A DNA stretch of 12,875 nucleotides from Rhodocyclaceae bacterium. GTDB lineage: Bacteria > Pseudomonadota > Gammaproteobacteria > Burkholderiales > Rhodocyclaceae. This document shows, piece after piece, positions 5,401 through 12,875 of the stretch (position 1 is its first letter; each line of letters opens with the position of its first letter). The position numbers were made by a program, and so were the translations under genes. The stretch covers positions 1 to 12,875 of the forward strand of contig JAEUNN010000535.1 in the NCBI GenBank assembly GCA_016791085.1, given 5' to 3'. The notes beneath the pieces were generated by a model. The model was not told the DNA's origin. It did no database searches and was given only the letters and a program-made list of their open reading frames with translations.

Positions 5401-5997
5401 TCATTTATTGCCGGACGACGAATAAACCACCTCGCTTACGACGTCCTGTTCATCGAACGCGATACGCAGCGACTTGGAGAAAAACTTGAAGCCCGAAAAC
5501 AGTCCGCCGCGCGTGCTGGCGTAGGAATAGCCTATCGCCTCGCCCGAAGTCTGCTTGACCATGGGATAAATGAATGTCGCGGTGGGCTTGCCTAACATTG
5601 CGAGGGCTTCCGAGCGCCGGGTTTTGCCCTTCACGACCGAGGCTGCTTTGGTATCGTCGAAATTGGAATGGTCGGACTTGAAGGACGACAGGAATTCCTG
5701 CCCGACCAGCACGTCGTCATGGAAGTAATACGACAGCGCCCTGGCCGGGGTAACCCCGGCTTCGAGCGGCTCGCCGCCGGTAGACGCATAGACGTAGGTG
5801 ACGATCTTGACGGTTTTTTCGTTTTGCAGGGCTTCGCCGGTCTGACGCGGCGCCCCCATTTGTCCCAGCACTTCGGAGTAGGTGCTGCGGCCAAGTTTGA
5901 AGCTGTCGGAATTCGGACGCACGAAATCCTTGCCGGCACAGCCGGCGAGCAGGGCGAGCACGACAAGCGCCAGCGCCGCACGAATTTTTGAACGCAT
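5401..5997 (-). CDS. outer-membrane-type lipoprotein with two SmpA/BamE-like repeats
   Basis: This is a 198-residue lipoprotein. A signal peptide of Arg/Lys then hydrophobic residues ends in the lipobox LAGC (17-20). Cys20 is the lipidated residue, and Ala at +2 does not call for inner-membrane retention. Two similar units follow: residues 35-71 (KLGRSTYSEVLGQMGAP, then VTYVYAS) and 123-161 (VKGKTRRSEALAMLGKP, then GYSYAS). Both match the short-helix, LGxP and Tyr-strand pattern of SmpA/OmlA/BamE-type domains. BamE belongs to the beta-barrel assembly complex, but this duplicated form may only share the fold. The ATG at 5997 is chosen because GGAGG precedes it by seven bases. The frame stays open to 6171, but that adds a non-signal N-terminus. 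The gene converges on the GTPase operon. Confidence 0.82.
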   Translation of the reverse strand: MRSKIRAALALVVLALLAGCAGKDFVRPNSDSFKLGRSTYSEVLGQMGAPRQTGEALQNEKTVKIVTYVYASTGGEPLEAGVTPARALSYYFHDDVLVGQEFLSSFKSDHSNFDDTKAASVVKGKTRRSEALAMLGKPTATFIYPMVKQTSGEAIGYSYASTRGGLFSGFKFFSKSLRIAFDEQDVVSEVVYSSSGNK

Positions 5998-6004
5998 TTT
6001 CTGG

Positions 6005-6009
6005 CCTCC
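6005..6009 (-). promoter_or_regulatory. strong ribosome binding site of the lipoprotein gene
   Basis: On the minus strand GGAGG lies seven bases before the ATG at 5997. It fixes the start directly ahead of the signal peptide. Confidence 0.75.
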
Positions 6010-6142
6010 ACTATCGGGCTTCAAGCATGCGGCATAAGGGCCGCGGCCCGGATCGCGCCCCTGCCGGTCCAGATTTGGGCAGCCGCCGACACGCGCCGCC
6101 CAGCCTTCAGATTTCCTGCGGGCGCGTTCATCGGACTGGACA

Positions 6143-6148
6143 ATATTA
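6143..6148 (-). promoter_or_regulatory. possible -10 element for the lipoprotein gene
   Basis: TAATAT on the minus strand, about 146 bases upstream of the lipoprotein ATG, is a good -10 match inside an AT-richer patch. No good -35 element stands 16-18 bases upstream, so the promoter is tentative. Confidence 0.25.
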
Positions 6149-6167
6149 GCCGCGAGCAATACCGAAC

Positions 6168-6290
6168 GCATTGATAATGCTCAGCCCTGCAATCCGTGCC
6201 ATGCGACTAAGCAATAATCCTACATTCCTCAGTTGACCGCTTCGAAGCTTCGATAAACGGTTGAAAGAGTGCAATTTTCGAGAACTTCTC
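6168..6290. repeat. cluster of short palindromes in the AT-richer patch
   Basis: Three perfect inverted repeats lie within about 120 bases. They are GCATT-GAT-AATGC at 6168-6180, TCGAAGCTTCGA at 6242-6253, and GAGAA-C-TTCTC at 6280-6290. They share no common sequence. They could be protein-binding sites or short RNA hairpins. Confidence 0.4.
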
Positions 6291-6341
6291 AAGCGCACTA
6301 TGCGGGTGAGCGGCGGTATGCAGGCCGCACGCGGTGGGCAA

Positions 6342-6368
6342 TCCGGACCGGCCGCGGCACGGTCCGGA
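6342..6368. repeat. perfect 9-bp stem inverted repeat downstream of sbcC
   Basis: TCCGGACCG at 6342-6350 pairs perfectly with CGGTCCGGA at 6360-6368 around a 9-base loop. The right arm is part of a 10-base palindrome at 6361-6370. It lies about 140 bases past the sbcC stop on the minus strand and has no T-run. It may stabilise or end the sbcDC transcript. Confidence 0.45.
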
Positions 6369-6464
6369 CCTAGCCCGTCCGGCCAGGTTCCAAGCCTCCG
6401 CAGGGTGGCAGAGGTATGCCGGCCGGGGCGACGGCGCTAACGCAGCCTGTTGCGCAAACGGGCC

Positions 6465-6501
6465 GCCGGGCCGCACCCGGCTGGCGCGGCGCGCGCGCCG
6501 C
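6465..6501 (-). terminator. GC-rich hairpins just after the sbcC stop
   Basis: GCCGGG (6465-6470) pairs with CCCGGC (6476-6481) around a five-base loop. Next to it is a perfect 16-base GC palindrome at 6486-6501, only nine bases past the sbcC stop. Reading the minus strand, only a short T-run (TTT) follows a few bases on. These may act as a weak or factor-assisted 3' end, not as a standard intrinsic terminator. Confidence 0.3.
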
Positions 6502-6510
6502 CTGGCCGCC

Positions 6511-9500
6511 TCAGCCTTCCACCTCGACGCGGCTCCGGCCGCCGCTTTCCTTGCGCACCACGATGCGCGTGGCCAGACGTTCGTTCATTTCGGCCACGTG
6601 GGAAATCACGCCGACCTTGCGGCCCTGCGCCTGCAGGCGGTCGAGCGCATCCATGGCGACGGCCAGCGCGTCGGCATCCAGGCTGCCGAATCCTTCGTCT
6701 ATGAACAGCGATTCGACCCGCACGCGGTGCGAGGACAAGGACGCCAGACCCAGCGCCAGCGCCAGCGATACCAGGAAAGATTCGCCGCCGGACAGGGAAT
6801 GCACGGACCGCACTTCGTCGCCCATGTCCTGATCCACCACCATGAGCCCCAGTGAGCCGGCGATGCGCTCCAGCCGGTAGCGCCGCGCCAGGGTTTCCAG
6901 ATGGCGGTTGGCATAGCCCAGCAATATGTCCAGCGTCAATTGCTGCGCGTAATTGCGGAATTTTTTGCCGTCGTGCGAACCGATCAGATCGGCAAGTTGC
7001 CGCCAGATCGTAGTCGCGGCGCTCTGCGCTTCACTCTGCTGGAGCAGCCCGGCAGCCGCCAGACGTTTTGCGTCGTCCTGGGCCAAAATCAGTTGCAACG
7101 CGGCGAGATCCGTTTTCGACTGTTCGAGTCGCTGGTTCAGATCGGCCAAGGCGTTCTGCAAGCCCTGCAGGTCCTCGCCGGCAGCGCGCTGTGCTTCGTG
7201 AGCCATGCGGCGCCGGGTGTTTTCCTGCAGCACGGCCAGAGCAGTATCGACCGCGCCGGCCAGAGCTTGCAGGGCGTTGCGCTCGGCCTGTATGTGCTCG
7301 GGCGTCCAGGCCAGCCAGGCATCCAGTTGTTCGCGTCCAGGTTCCGCCCCGCCGCGCGCGTATTCCGCCAGCCAGTCGGACAGGCAAGTCTGTGCATGGC
7401 CCTGTTCGGTCTGGCTATGCTGCAGGCGCAGCACGGCCTGGCGTGCCGATTCCGCCAGCCGCGTACTGTCGCCGTCGGCCTTCAGGCTCGCCTGGCGCGC
7501 CCGCTCGAATTCACTGCCGGCCGCTGCGACGGCCTGCGCGAGCGCCTGTTCCGCCTCGGCGACAGGCCGTCCGTTCAGCAAGGCGGCGCGTTCGCTGCGC
7601 AGCCTGGCGAGCATGGATTCCTGGGTGGCACAGTCTTGCGCGCTGGTCTGGTGCCGCTCTAGGGCAAGCGTCAGGGCCTCGTCGGCCGCGCGCATTTCGG
7701 TGGCGAGCTGGCGGCTGCGTTCGCCGCATTGATCCAGAGCGGTGTTGTTGCGCACCCATTGCGCGACTTCGCGCTGCCGCTCCGATGCGAATGTTTCGGG
7801 CGCGACGCGCCAGTCCGTGCGCCAGCCGGCATCGGCAAACGCCTCGTCCAGCGACTGCAGCGCGGATTCCAGTTGTGTGGCCGCGGCGTCGGCGCGGCCG
7901 GCCGCCGCGTCCCGCTCCTGTGCCAGCGGCTGCACGTCCTTTTCCAGATTTTCCAGTTTTTGCCGCGCCTGTTCGGCAGCACCGGCGGCAAGCCTGCACG
8001 CCGCGTCACGCTGCTCGCGCAGGCGTGCCGCGGCACGTTGCGCCTGCTCCCGTTCGGCCAGCGCAGCAAGTTCGGCTTGGGTCTTTGCCAGGGCCTGCTG
8101 CAGCGCGCTTTCCCGCTCGGCTTCGGCGACGCCGGCAGTATCTGCGCCGGGCGCGGCCGCTTCCCAGGCGCGCAAAGCTGCGCTTAGTTCGTCTTCGGCG
8201 CGCGCGGTCTCGCCGCGCAGCAAGTCAGTCTGACGCGCCAATTCCTGGTGCTTGCCAAGTGCCGTGGCTGCGCCGGCAAGCAGGCTGGCCAGCGCTTTTT
8301 TCGCCGTGTCGGCGGCGGCGCGCAGCGCATCCAGCACGGCTTTGGCCACCGGGTCATGCGCCGCATAGGGGTGTTCCCTGGCACCGCAAACCGGGCAGGC
8401 CGCGCCCGGTTCCAGGCGCGCACGCAAAGCTTCCACGCTGGCGCTGGCGGCAAGTTCGGCCACCTGCAAGGCGCGCTCGCTGCTGGCCGCCTCGCGCTCC
8501 AGATCCGGCCGCGCAGCGGCGCAACGGCTCAGTTCCTGTTCCAGAAGCTTGATGGCGGCGCACACGTCCTGCGCGCGCGCGGCCACTGCCTGCGCGCTCT
8601 GGCGTTTGGCCGCGAGGTGTTGCCACAGGCGCAGGAGCACGCCGCCCTGTTCGCGGCGGGCTTCCAGCGCCTGCCGTTGGCGTGCCAGGGCATCGACGTC
8701 ATAAGCGGCACCAGCCTGCACCGCCAAATCCAGCGCCAGGGCAGCTTGGTTCAGCACATCCTGGCTGGCTGCACGGGCATCGCGGGCCTGTTGCAATTGG
8801 CCATGCAGGCTAGCCAGCTGTTTGGTCAGCGCGCCGCTTTGCGCCTGCGCCTGCCGTTCCGCGCCGAGGTGCTTGGCCGCCAGTCCGAACAGGAGTTCCC
8901 AACGCGACCATTGTTCGGCCAGGCGCCGCGACGCTGCGTGGTCGGCGAGCCATGTCTGCGTCTCGCGTATTTGCCGAAGGACGGCGTCAGACGCCGTTTG
9001 CAGTTCGCGCTGCCTGGTTTGCGCGCCGGCCACCGCGGTCGCGGCCTCGGCGCGCGCCGCGCCGGCACGATCCACCTGCGGCGCCGCCGCGTCGATGTGC
9101 GCATCGAGCGCCCTTGCGGCGTCCAGGTCCGGCTTGGCGGCGTCGCGCGCCTGTGTGGCGGCTGCGACACTTTTGGCAGCCGCATCCAGCACGGCCCGTG
9201 CGGCCCGCGCCAGGTCGCGCGCGCCGGCACTGGCCGCTTCGGCGTCCTTGAGCGTGCTTGCATTTCTGGCGACTTCGGCTTGCAGGCGCACCACTCCGTC
9301 GCGTAAAGGGCGCGCCGGCTGCACGCTTTCCACGGCTTCCAGCGCGCGCCGGCGCGGAACGGCAGCGTCACGTGCCAGCACCGACTGTTGGTGGCGCGCC
9401 CCGGCTTCGGCTTCGTCCTTGCGCAGGGTTTGCAAGTCGGCGTGCCAGCGCAAGTGCGCCTCGATATTGATGCGTTCCGCCTCGCCGGCGCGCAGCCGCT

Positions 9501-10242
9501 CAAGTTGTTCGTCGCGCGCCTGCTCGCGCGCTGCACGCTCGTCCGCGGCGAGCGGGACCTGAGCTTTTAGCTGCTCCTGGATGCGCTTCTGTTTGTCCGT
9601 TTCGAGCTTTTCGCGCTCGTGCGCCTGTACCGACAGTCGCGCGTAAATGTCCGTGCCGGTCAGGTTTTCCAGAAGCTCGGCGCGTTCGCCGTCGGTTGCT
9701 TTCAGGAACGCCGCGAAGTCGTTCTGGGCGAGTAATACGGCGCGCGTAAATTGCTCGAAAGTAAGTCCGACCAGATTTCTGATCAGCGCGTAAGTTTCGG
9801 TTTTACGGTGATCGCCCAGAATTTGCCCGTCCGCGATGCGCATCAGTTGTACGTCGGTCTGCTGCAGCTTGCCCGAACTGCGCCCGCGCGCGCGCCGCAC
9901 GCTCCAGCGCGCACGGTAAGCCAGGCCGTCGTTGCCGGCAAAATCGACTTCGGCATGGCCCTCCCCGGCGCCGCGCCGCAACAGGCTGCGCGGGTCGCCG
10001 GCATTGAAACTGGACGATTCGGCGTCCGGAATGTTCTCGCCCTGCGCACCGGCGCGCGCGAGCCGTGGCGTTCTTTCGTAGAGTGCCAGGCACAGTGCGT
10101 CGAGCAGCGTGCTTTTGCCGGCGCCGGTCGGCCCGGTAATGCCGAACAGGCCGGCAGCGGCGAGCGGGTCGGACGTGAAATCGACCGCAAATTCGCCCGC
10201 CAGCGAAGCAAGGTTCTTGCCGCGGATCGCCAGTATTTTCAT
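6511..10242 (-). CDS. sbcC: exonuclease SbcCD, ATPase subunit SbcC (Rad50-like)
   Basis: This 1243-residue SMC/Rad50-family ATPase has a P-loop GPTGAGKST at residues 37-45. A very long Ala/Gln/Glu/Arg-rich coiled coil is interrupted by the zinc-hook CPVCG (Cys616 and Cys619), close to the middle as in Rad50/SbcC. The ABC signature LSGGES lies near 1148-1153, and Walker B with D-loop (SLFIDEGFGSLD) near 1177-1188. With SbcD it forms the ATP-driven nuclease that opens DNA hairpins and trims blocked ends. The ATG at 10242 overlaps the sbcD stop by four bases (ATGA), fixing the start and implying coupling. The frame stays open further upstream within sbcD, but that is high-GC antisense-free readthrough with no conserved content. 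At about 1240 residues it is longer than the roughly 1050-residue E. coli protein, mainly in the coiled coil. Confidence 0.96.
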   Translation of the reverse strand: MKILAIRGKNLASLAGEFAVDFTSDPLAAAGLFGITGPTGAGKSTLLDALCLALYERTPRLARAGAQGENIPDAESSSFNAGDPRSLLRRGAGEGHAEVDFAGNDGLAYRARWSVRRARGRSSGKLQQTDVQLMRIADGQILGDHRKTETYALIRNLVGLTFEQFTRAVLLAQNDFAAFLKATDGERAELLENLTGTDIYARLSVQAHEREKLETDKQKRIQEQLKAQVPLAADERAAREQARDEQLERLRAGEAERINIEAHLRWHADLQTLRKDEAEAGARHQQSVLARDAAVPRRRALEAVESVQPARPLRDGVVRLQAEVARNASTLKDAEAASAGARDLARAARAVLDAAAKSVAAATQARDAAKPDLDAARALDAHIDAAAPQVDRAGAARAEAATAVAGAQTRQRELQTASDAVLRQIRETQTWLADHAASRRLAEQWSRWELLFGLAAKHLGAERQAQAQSGALTKQLASLHGQLQQARDARAASQDVLNQAALALDLAVQAGAAYDVDALARQRQALEARREQGGVLLRLWQHLAAKRQSAQAVAARAQDVCAAIKLLEQELSRCAAARPDLEREAASSERALQVAELAASASVEALRARLEPGAACPVCGAREHPYAAHDPVAKAVLDALRAAADTAKKALASLLAGAATALGKHQELARQTDLLRGETARAEDELSAALRAWEAAAPGADTAGVAEAERESALQQALAKTQAELAALAEREQAQRAAARLREQRDAACRLAAGAAEQARQKLENLEKDVQPLAQERDAAAGRADAAATQLESALQSLDEAFADAGWRTDWRVAPETFASERQREVAQWVRNNTALDQCGERSRQLATEMRAADEALTLALERHQTSAQDCATQESMLARLRSERAALLNGRPVAEAEQALAQAVAAAGSEFERARQASLKADGDSTRLAESARQAVLRLQHSQTEQGHAQTCLSDWLAEYARGGAEPGREQLDAWLAWTPEHIQAERNALQALAGAVDTALAVLQENTRRRMAHEAQRAAGEDLQGLQNALADLNQRLEQSKTDLAALQLILAQDDAKRLAAAGLLQQSEAQSAATTIWRQLADLIGSHDGKKFRNYAQQLTLDILLGYANRHLETLARRYRLERIAGSLGLMVVDQDMGDEVRSVHSLSGGESFLVSLALALGLASLSSHRVRVESLFIDEGFGSLDADALAVAMDALDRLQAQGRKVGVISHVAEMNERLATRIVVRKESGGRSRVEVEG

Positions 10243-11474
10243 GCGCCCAATTCCTCGCCGCCCAGCAATAACTCGTTGAATACCTCCATCAGCGCCACCG
10301 GCGCGTCGCTCGCGTATTTGCTCCGGTACAAACTCTGGAGACAGGCGGCCGGCGTGAGCGCATGCAGATCGTCCAGGCTTGCAAGTTCCACGTCGCGCTC
10401 GCCCTGCGGGCGCGCGTAAGTCGTTTCTATGCGCGCGAGCCGCACCGGCTTGCCTTCCAGCGCGGCCTCCACCTGGCTGCGCAATGCAGGTTCTGGTTGC
10501 GTCAGCAACACCCGCACCAGCAGATACGCTTGTTCGTGCAGCGGCCGCTGCGGCAAATCCAGTTCGCACAAGGCTGCGAGCACCTCGGCGAGCGGCGCCG
10601 GCCGCGCCGGCACGCGCAGCAGGTTCACCGCACGCGGAACGCGTATTTCGCGCAATTCGCGTACTGTTTCGCCGTCCAGGTCCACCACCACCACCTGGTG
10701 CGGATAGTCGATTTCCGAAAACGACATGGGCAAGGGGCTGCCGCTGTAGCGGCGGGTGGTGTCGCCTCCGGCACACTGGGCCCGGTGCAAATGTCCCAGC
10801 GCCACATAGGCGATGGCGGGGTCGAATATCGACGCCGGCAGGGCTTCGGCACCGCCTATCAGGATGCGCCGCTCGGAATCTTCCGAGGTGCGGCCGCCGT
10901 GCAGGTGGCAATGGCCCATGGCCACGATGGCCTGCCCGGGCCGGCGGCGCACGGCCGCCAGGTCGAAGGCGCTGCGGTACAGCGATGCGACACCGGCCGC
11001 GTAGGGGTCGGCGCCCTCTTCGACTCGCGGCAGGTCGGACGGACGCAGGAAGGGCATGCAGATTACCCAGGCCTGCACGTCCCCGCGCGCATCCCGCAGC
11101 GGAACCAGCATGCGCTCCAAATCCGCCACATCTCCTTTGCGCGCGACCTGCCCGACCACCGCGGCCCCCATGAGCGCAAGAAACGGGCTGGGCGCTTCCA
11201 GCCGCCCCGGCGAATCATGATTGCCCGCAGCAATCACGATATTGAGGTGCGGCACGCGCCGTCGCGCGCCGGTCAGAAAGCGGTAAAACTGCGCTTGCGC
11301 CGCCGCGGCCGGATTGGAGTTGTCGAACACGTCACCGGCGATGAGCAAGGCGTCGGCTCGTTCGGCTTCGATGGTGTCCTGCAGCCAGTCGAGAAAGCGC
11401 TCGTGTTCAAACACGCGCTCGTACTGGTGCAGAGTTTGCCCTAGGTGCCAGTCGGCGGTATGTATCATGCGCAT
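10239..11474 (-). CDS. sbcD: exonuclease SbcCD, nuclease subunit SbcD (Mre11-like)
   Basis: This 411-residue calcineurin-like metallophosphoesterase is the nuclease partner of SbcC. Its metal-binding motifs appear in family order: D-x-H at Asp8/His10 (TADWHLG), GDVFD at 47-51, GNHD at 84-87, a GH at 187-188, and GHLH at 227-230. The C-terminal part (about 265-405) corresponds to the capping and SbcC-docking region. The ATG at 11474 places the first strand, RMIHTADWH, directly at the N-terminus as in other SbcD proteins. A second ATG two codons later is possible. The frame is open 31 codons further upstream, but that Arg/Lys-rich extension is not family-like. The gene comes first in a minus-strand sbcD-sbcC operon and is divergent from a helicase gene. 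Confidence 0.96.
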   Translation of the reverse strand: MRMIHTADWHLGQTLHQYERVFEHERFLDWLQDTIEAERADALLIAGDVFDNSNPAAAAQAQFYRFLTGARRRVPHLNIVIAAGNHDSPGRLEAPSPFLALMGAAVVGQVARKGDVADLERMLVPLRDARGDVQAWVICMPFLRPSDLPRVEEGADPYAAGVASLYRSAFDLAAVRRRPGQAIVAMGHCHLHGGRTSEDSERRILIGGAEALPASIFDPAIAYVALGHLHRAQCAGGDTTRRYSGSPLPMSFSEIDYPHQVVVVDLDGETVRELREIRVPRAVNLLRVPARPAPLAEVLAALCELDLPQRPLHEQAYLLVRVLLTQPEPALRSQVEAALEGKPVRLARIETTYARPQGERDVELASLDDLHALTPAACLQSLYRSKYASDAPVALMEVFNELLLGGEELGA

Positions 11475-11714
11475 CGTCGGATCCGTCTGTCGGTACTTGT
11501 TAATTTGTGCGCGCGCCTGCCGCGTGCGTTGCGCACCGGCCCGCTTGCCCCGGCGGACCTTCCGCAATCGGCCGAGGAACAGGTTTCGTATTATCGCCGC
11601 CCTCCGGCCGGCAAGGCTGCACTACAGAGCCGAGCCGCGGCGCGGTGATAGTCCGCGCAATCGCGATACCATGCGTGGCACCGCTGTGTGTGCGGCCCTG
11701 CTGCGAGGTTCCCC
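11475..11714. other. divergent intergenic region between sbcD and the helicase gene
   Basis: This 240-base gap must hold promoters for both directions. On the minus strand a TAATAC at 11588-11593 sits 15 bases from TTGCCG at 11609-11614, a weak promoter-like pair about 114 bases upstream of sbcD. On the plus strand I see no good -35/-10 pair. GAGG at 11704-11707 is the helicase ribosome site. No LexA-like operator of a known type is visible. Confidence 0.4.
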
Positions 11715-12875
11715 ATGGCTCAAATCATTCCGGCCGGCTGGCGCCAGTTGGCCGCCGCGGGCGGCGTACGCCGCGAGCTTCAAACCCTGTCCGTGCTCGA
11801 ACGGGAACTGCCGGATAGCTACACGGTGTACCACGGCGTGCACTGGACGCGCGTGGACGGGCGTCATTCCATATTCGGCGAGGTGGATTTCGTCATACTC
11901 AATGCGGCAGGGAAAATTCTGCTCGTCGAGCAGAAATCCGGCATGCTCAGTGAAACCCCGGACGGCCTGTTCAAGCGCTATGGCGACAAGACCAAGTCGG
12001 TGCGCGTGCAAATGGCCCGCACGGCCGACCAGTTGCAGTACAAGTTCAGCCAGGACGGCAAGGCCGGCAAGGTATTGATCGAACTGCTGCTGTACTGCCC
12101 GCACTATGAAGTCAAAAATCCTGCCGCGGCGGGCATAGACCCGGAGCGTATCGTCGACAGCCAAAAGCGCCCATTTCTGGGCCACATCATCCGGAACATA
12201 TTGCCGGACGAAGCCGCGGACCCGGCCGCGCACGAGCGGGTGCACAAATTTCTGGTCGGCGAACTGGACCTGGTTGCCGACGTGAGCGTGCTGGCCGGCG
12301 ATGCCGGTTGCCTGTACCGGCGCATGTCCGGAGGGCTCGCGACCTGGGCACGCCAGATAGAGTGTGAACCTCAGCGCCTGCGCATCGTGGGGACCGCCGG
12401 CTCGGGCAAAACCCAACTGGCCCTGGCGGTGTTCCAGGACGCGCTCGATGGCGGCAAGCGCCCGCTCTACGTGTGCTTCAATCGCCCGCTCGCCGATCAC
12501 ATCGCGCGCATTGTGGGCGGCAGAGGCGTGGTCAGCACTTACCACCAGTTGTGCGACCGCATGCTCACGGCGGCAGGCCGGAAACCGCATTTCGACATGC
12601 CGGACGCCTTCGCGCGCATGGAACACCAGTTCGCGGCACTCGACCCGGACGCGGCATCGCTGTTCGATGTGCTCATCGTGGATGAAGGGCAGGATTTTTC
12701 CGAACCCTGGCGTGACGCGCTGCTGCGCTGGCTCAAACCCGGCGGGGCCGTCTGGTGGATGGAAGACCCCATGCAGAATCTTTACGGCAGGCCGGCCCTG
12801 CCGCTACCCGGCTGGGTGAGTTTGCATTCACGCACCAACTATCGCAGTCCGCACGAAATTCTGCGCTATTTGAAC
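11715..12875 (+). CDS. NERD-domain nuclease / UvrD-like superfamily 1 helicase (3' end outside window)
   Basis: This partial gene shows 387 codons and stays open at the window end. Residues about 15-130 look like a NERD nuclease-related domain, with FGEVDFVIL (Glu56, Asp58) and an E-x-K at 72-74 (LLVEQKSG), matching the metal-binding layout of restriction-like nucleases. A superfamily 1 helicase core then begins: Walker A GTAGSGKT at 226-233, Walker B DEGQDF at 323-328, motif III-like WWMEDPMQNLYG at 347-358, and RTNYRSPHEI at 373-382. GAGG at 11704-11707, seven bases before the ATG, supports the start. NERD-helicase proteins are predicted to act in DNA processing, and some occur in plasmid or defence settings. 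Divergence from sbcDC suggests repair, but that is only context. C-terminal helicase motifs lie beyond the window. Confidence 0.88.
   Translation, partial: MAQIIPAGWRQLAAAGGVRRELQTLSVLERELPDSYTVYHGVHWTRVDGRHSIFGEVDFVILNAAGKILLVEQKSGMLSETPDGLFKRYGDKTKSVRVQMARTADQLQYKFSQDGKAGKVLIELLLYCPHYEVKNPAAAGIDPERIVDSQKRPFLGHIIRNILPDEAADPAAHERVHKFLVGELDLVADVSVLAGDAGCLYRRMSGGLATWARQIECEPQRLRIVGTAGSGKTQLALAVFQDALDGGKRPLYVCFNRPLADHIARIVGGRGVVSTYHQLCDRMLTAAGRKPHFDMPDAFARMEHQFAALDPDAASLFDVLIVDEGQDFSEPWRDALLRWLKPGGAVWWMEDPMQNLYGRPALPLPGWVSLHSRTNYRSPHEILRYLN

Larger units (their letters stand above)
5998..6510. other. non-coding region between the lipoprotein gene and sbcC
   Basis: This stretch of about 510 bases has no convincing gene. 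Bases 5998-6130 are the GC-rich leader of the lipoprotein gene. Bases about 6130-6305 are clearly AT-richer than the flanks and hold several short palindromes and a possible promoter. Bases about 6306-6510 are very GC-rich and carry hairpins downstream of sbcC. A minus-strand frame at 6207-6476 is open but shows no protein-like composition. I found no tRNA-like or riboswitch-like structure by eye. Confidence 0.6.

Noticed and set aside
5998..6171. N-terminal extension of the lipoprotein by 58 codons
   Set aside because: It would bury the signal peptide and lipobox internally, and the strong GGAGG site points to the start at 5997.
6242..6290. LexA-type or other known repressor operator
   Set aside because: The palindromes there do not match any SOS box or other operator consensus I know.
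6207..6476. 89-codon minus-strand frame between the lipoprotein gene and sbcC
   Set aside because: There is no ribosome site or protein-like pattern, and it covers palindromes and GC hairpins, so it is treated as non-coding.
7068..8552. 494-codon plus-strand open frame opposite sbcC
   Set aside because: It is Arg/Ala/Pro rich without domains and antisense to the SbcC coiled coil, which explains the open frame.
10243..10911. In-frame upstream extension of sbcC by 223 codons
   Set aside because: It lies wholly inside sbcD in another frame, while sbcC has a canonical start at the ATGA overlap with the standard Rad50-type N-terminus.
11622..12626. 334-codon minus-strand frame opposite the helicase gene
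   Set aside because: It is a shadow of the plus-strand NERD-helicase, whose catalytic motifs are clear.

Overview
The window is GC-rich DNA, by eye around two thirds G+C, from a Gram-negative bacterium. The GC-rich third codon positions, an SbcDC operon and an outer-membrane-type lipoprotein with SmpA/BamE-like repeats suggest a proteobacterium. Betaproteobacteria, or a related gammaproteobacterium, is my best guess, but no gene here fixes the taxon.

Left part (83-5286, all + strand): eight tightly packed genes, several overlapping, that read as one operon. In order they are a roadblock/LC7-like protein, a second MglB-like roadblock protein, a 53-residue membrane protein, a four-module redox protein (2Fe-2S ferredoxin, FAD/NAD reductase, truncated globin, Zn-ribbon-like tail), a winged-helix-like plus roadblock protein, a fourth roadblock protein, an unrecognised protein with a C-terminal winged-helix-like segment, and a small MglA/CvnD-like GTPase. 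The logic resembles the actinobacterial conservons (roadblock, winged-helix DUF742, GTPase, often a P450) and MglA/MglB. Here the heme/redox partner is a self-contained globin reductase. I infer a GTPase switch tied to a heme/flavin/iron-sulfur protein that could sense or detoxify NO or O2. This is the most novel part of the window.

Middle: a 114-bp convergent gap with inverted repeats, then a minus-strand lipoprotein gene (5401-5997) with two SmpA/BamE-like repeats. A roughly 510-bp non-coding stretch follows (5998-6510). It holds an AT-richer patch with several short palindromes and, nearer sbcC, GC-rich hairpins.

Right part: sbcD and sbcC (minus strand, ATGA overlap) encode the Mre11/Rad50-like nuclease that cuts hairpins and DNA ends. 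They are divergent from a + strand NERD-nuclease/UvrD-type helicase gene at 11715, which runs off the window end. That half is a DNA-repair neighbourhood with no visible functional link to the GTPase operon. I saw no tRNA, rRNA, CRISPR array, insertion sequence or integrase.
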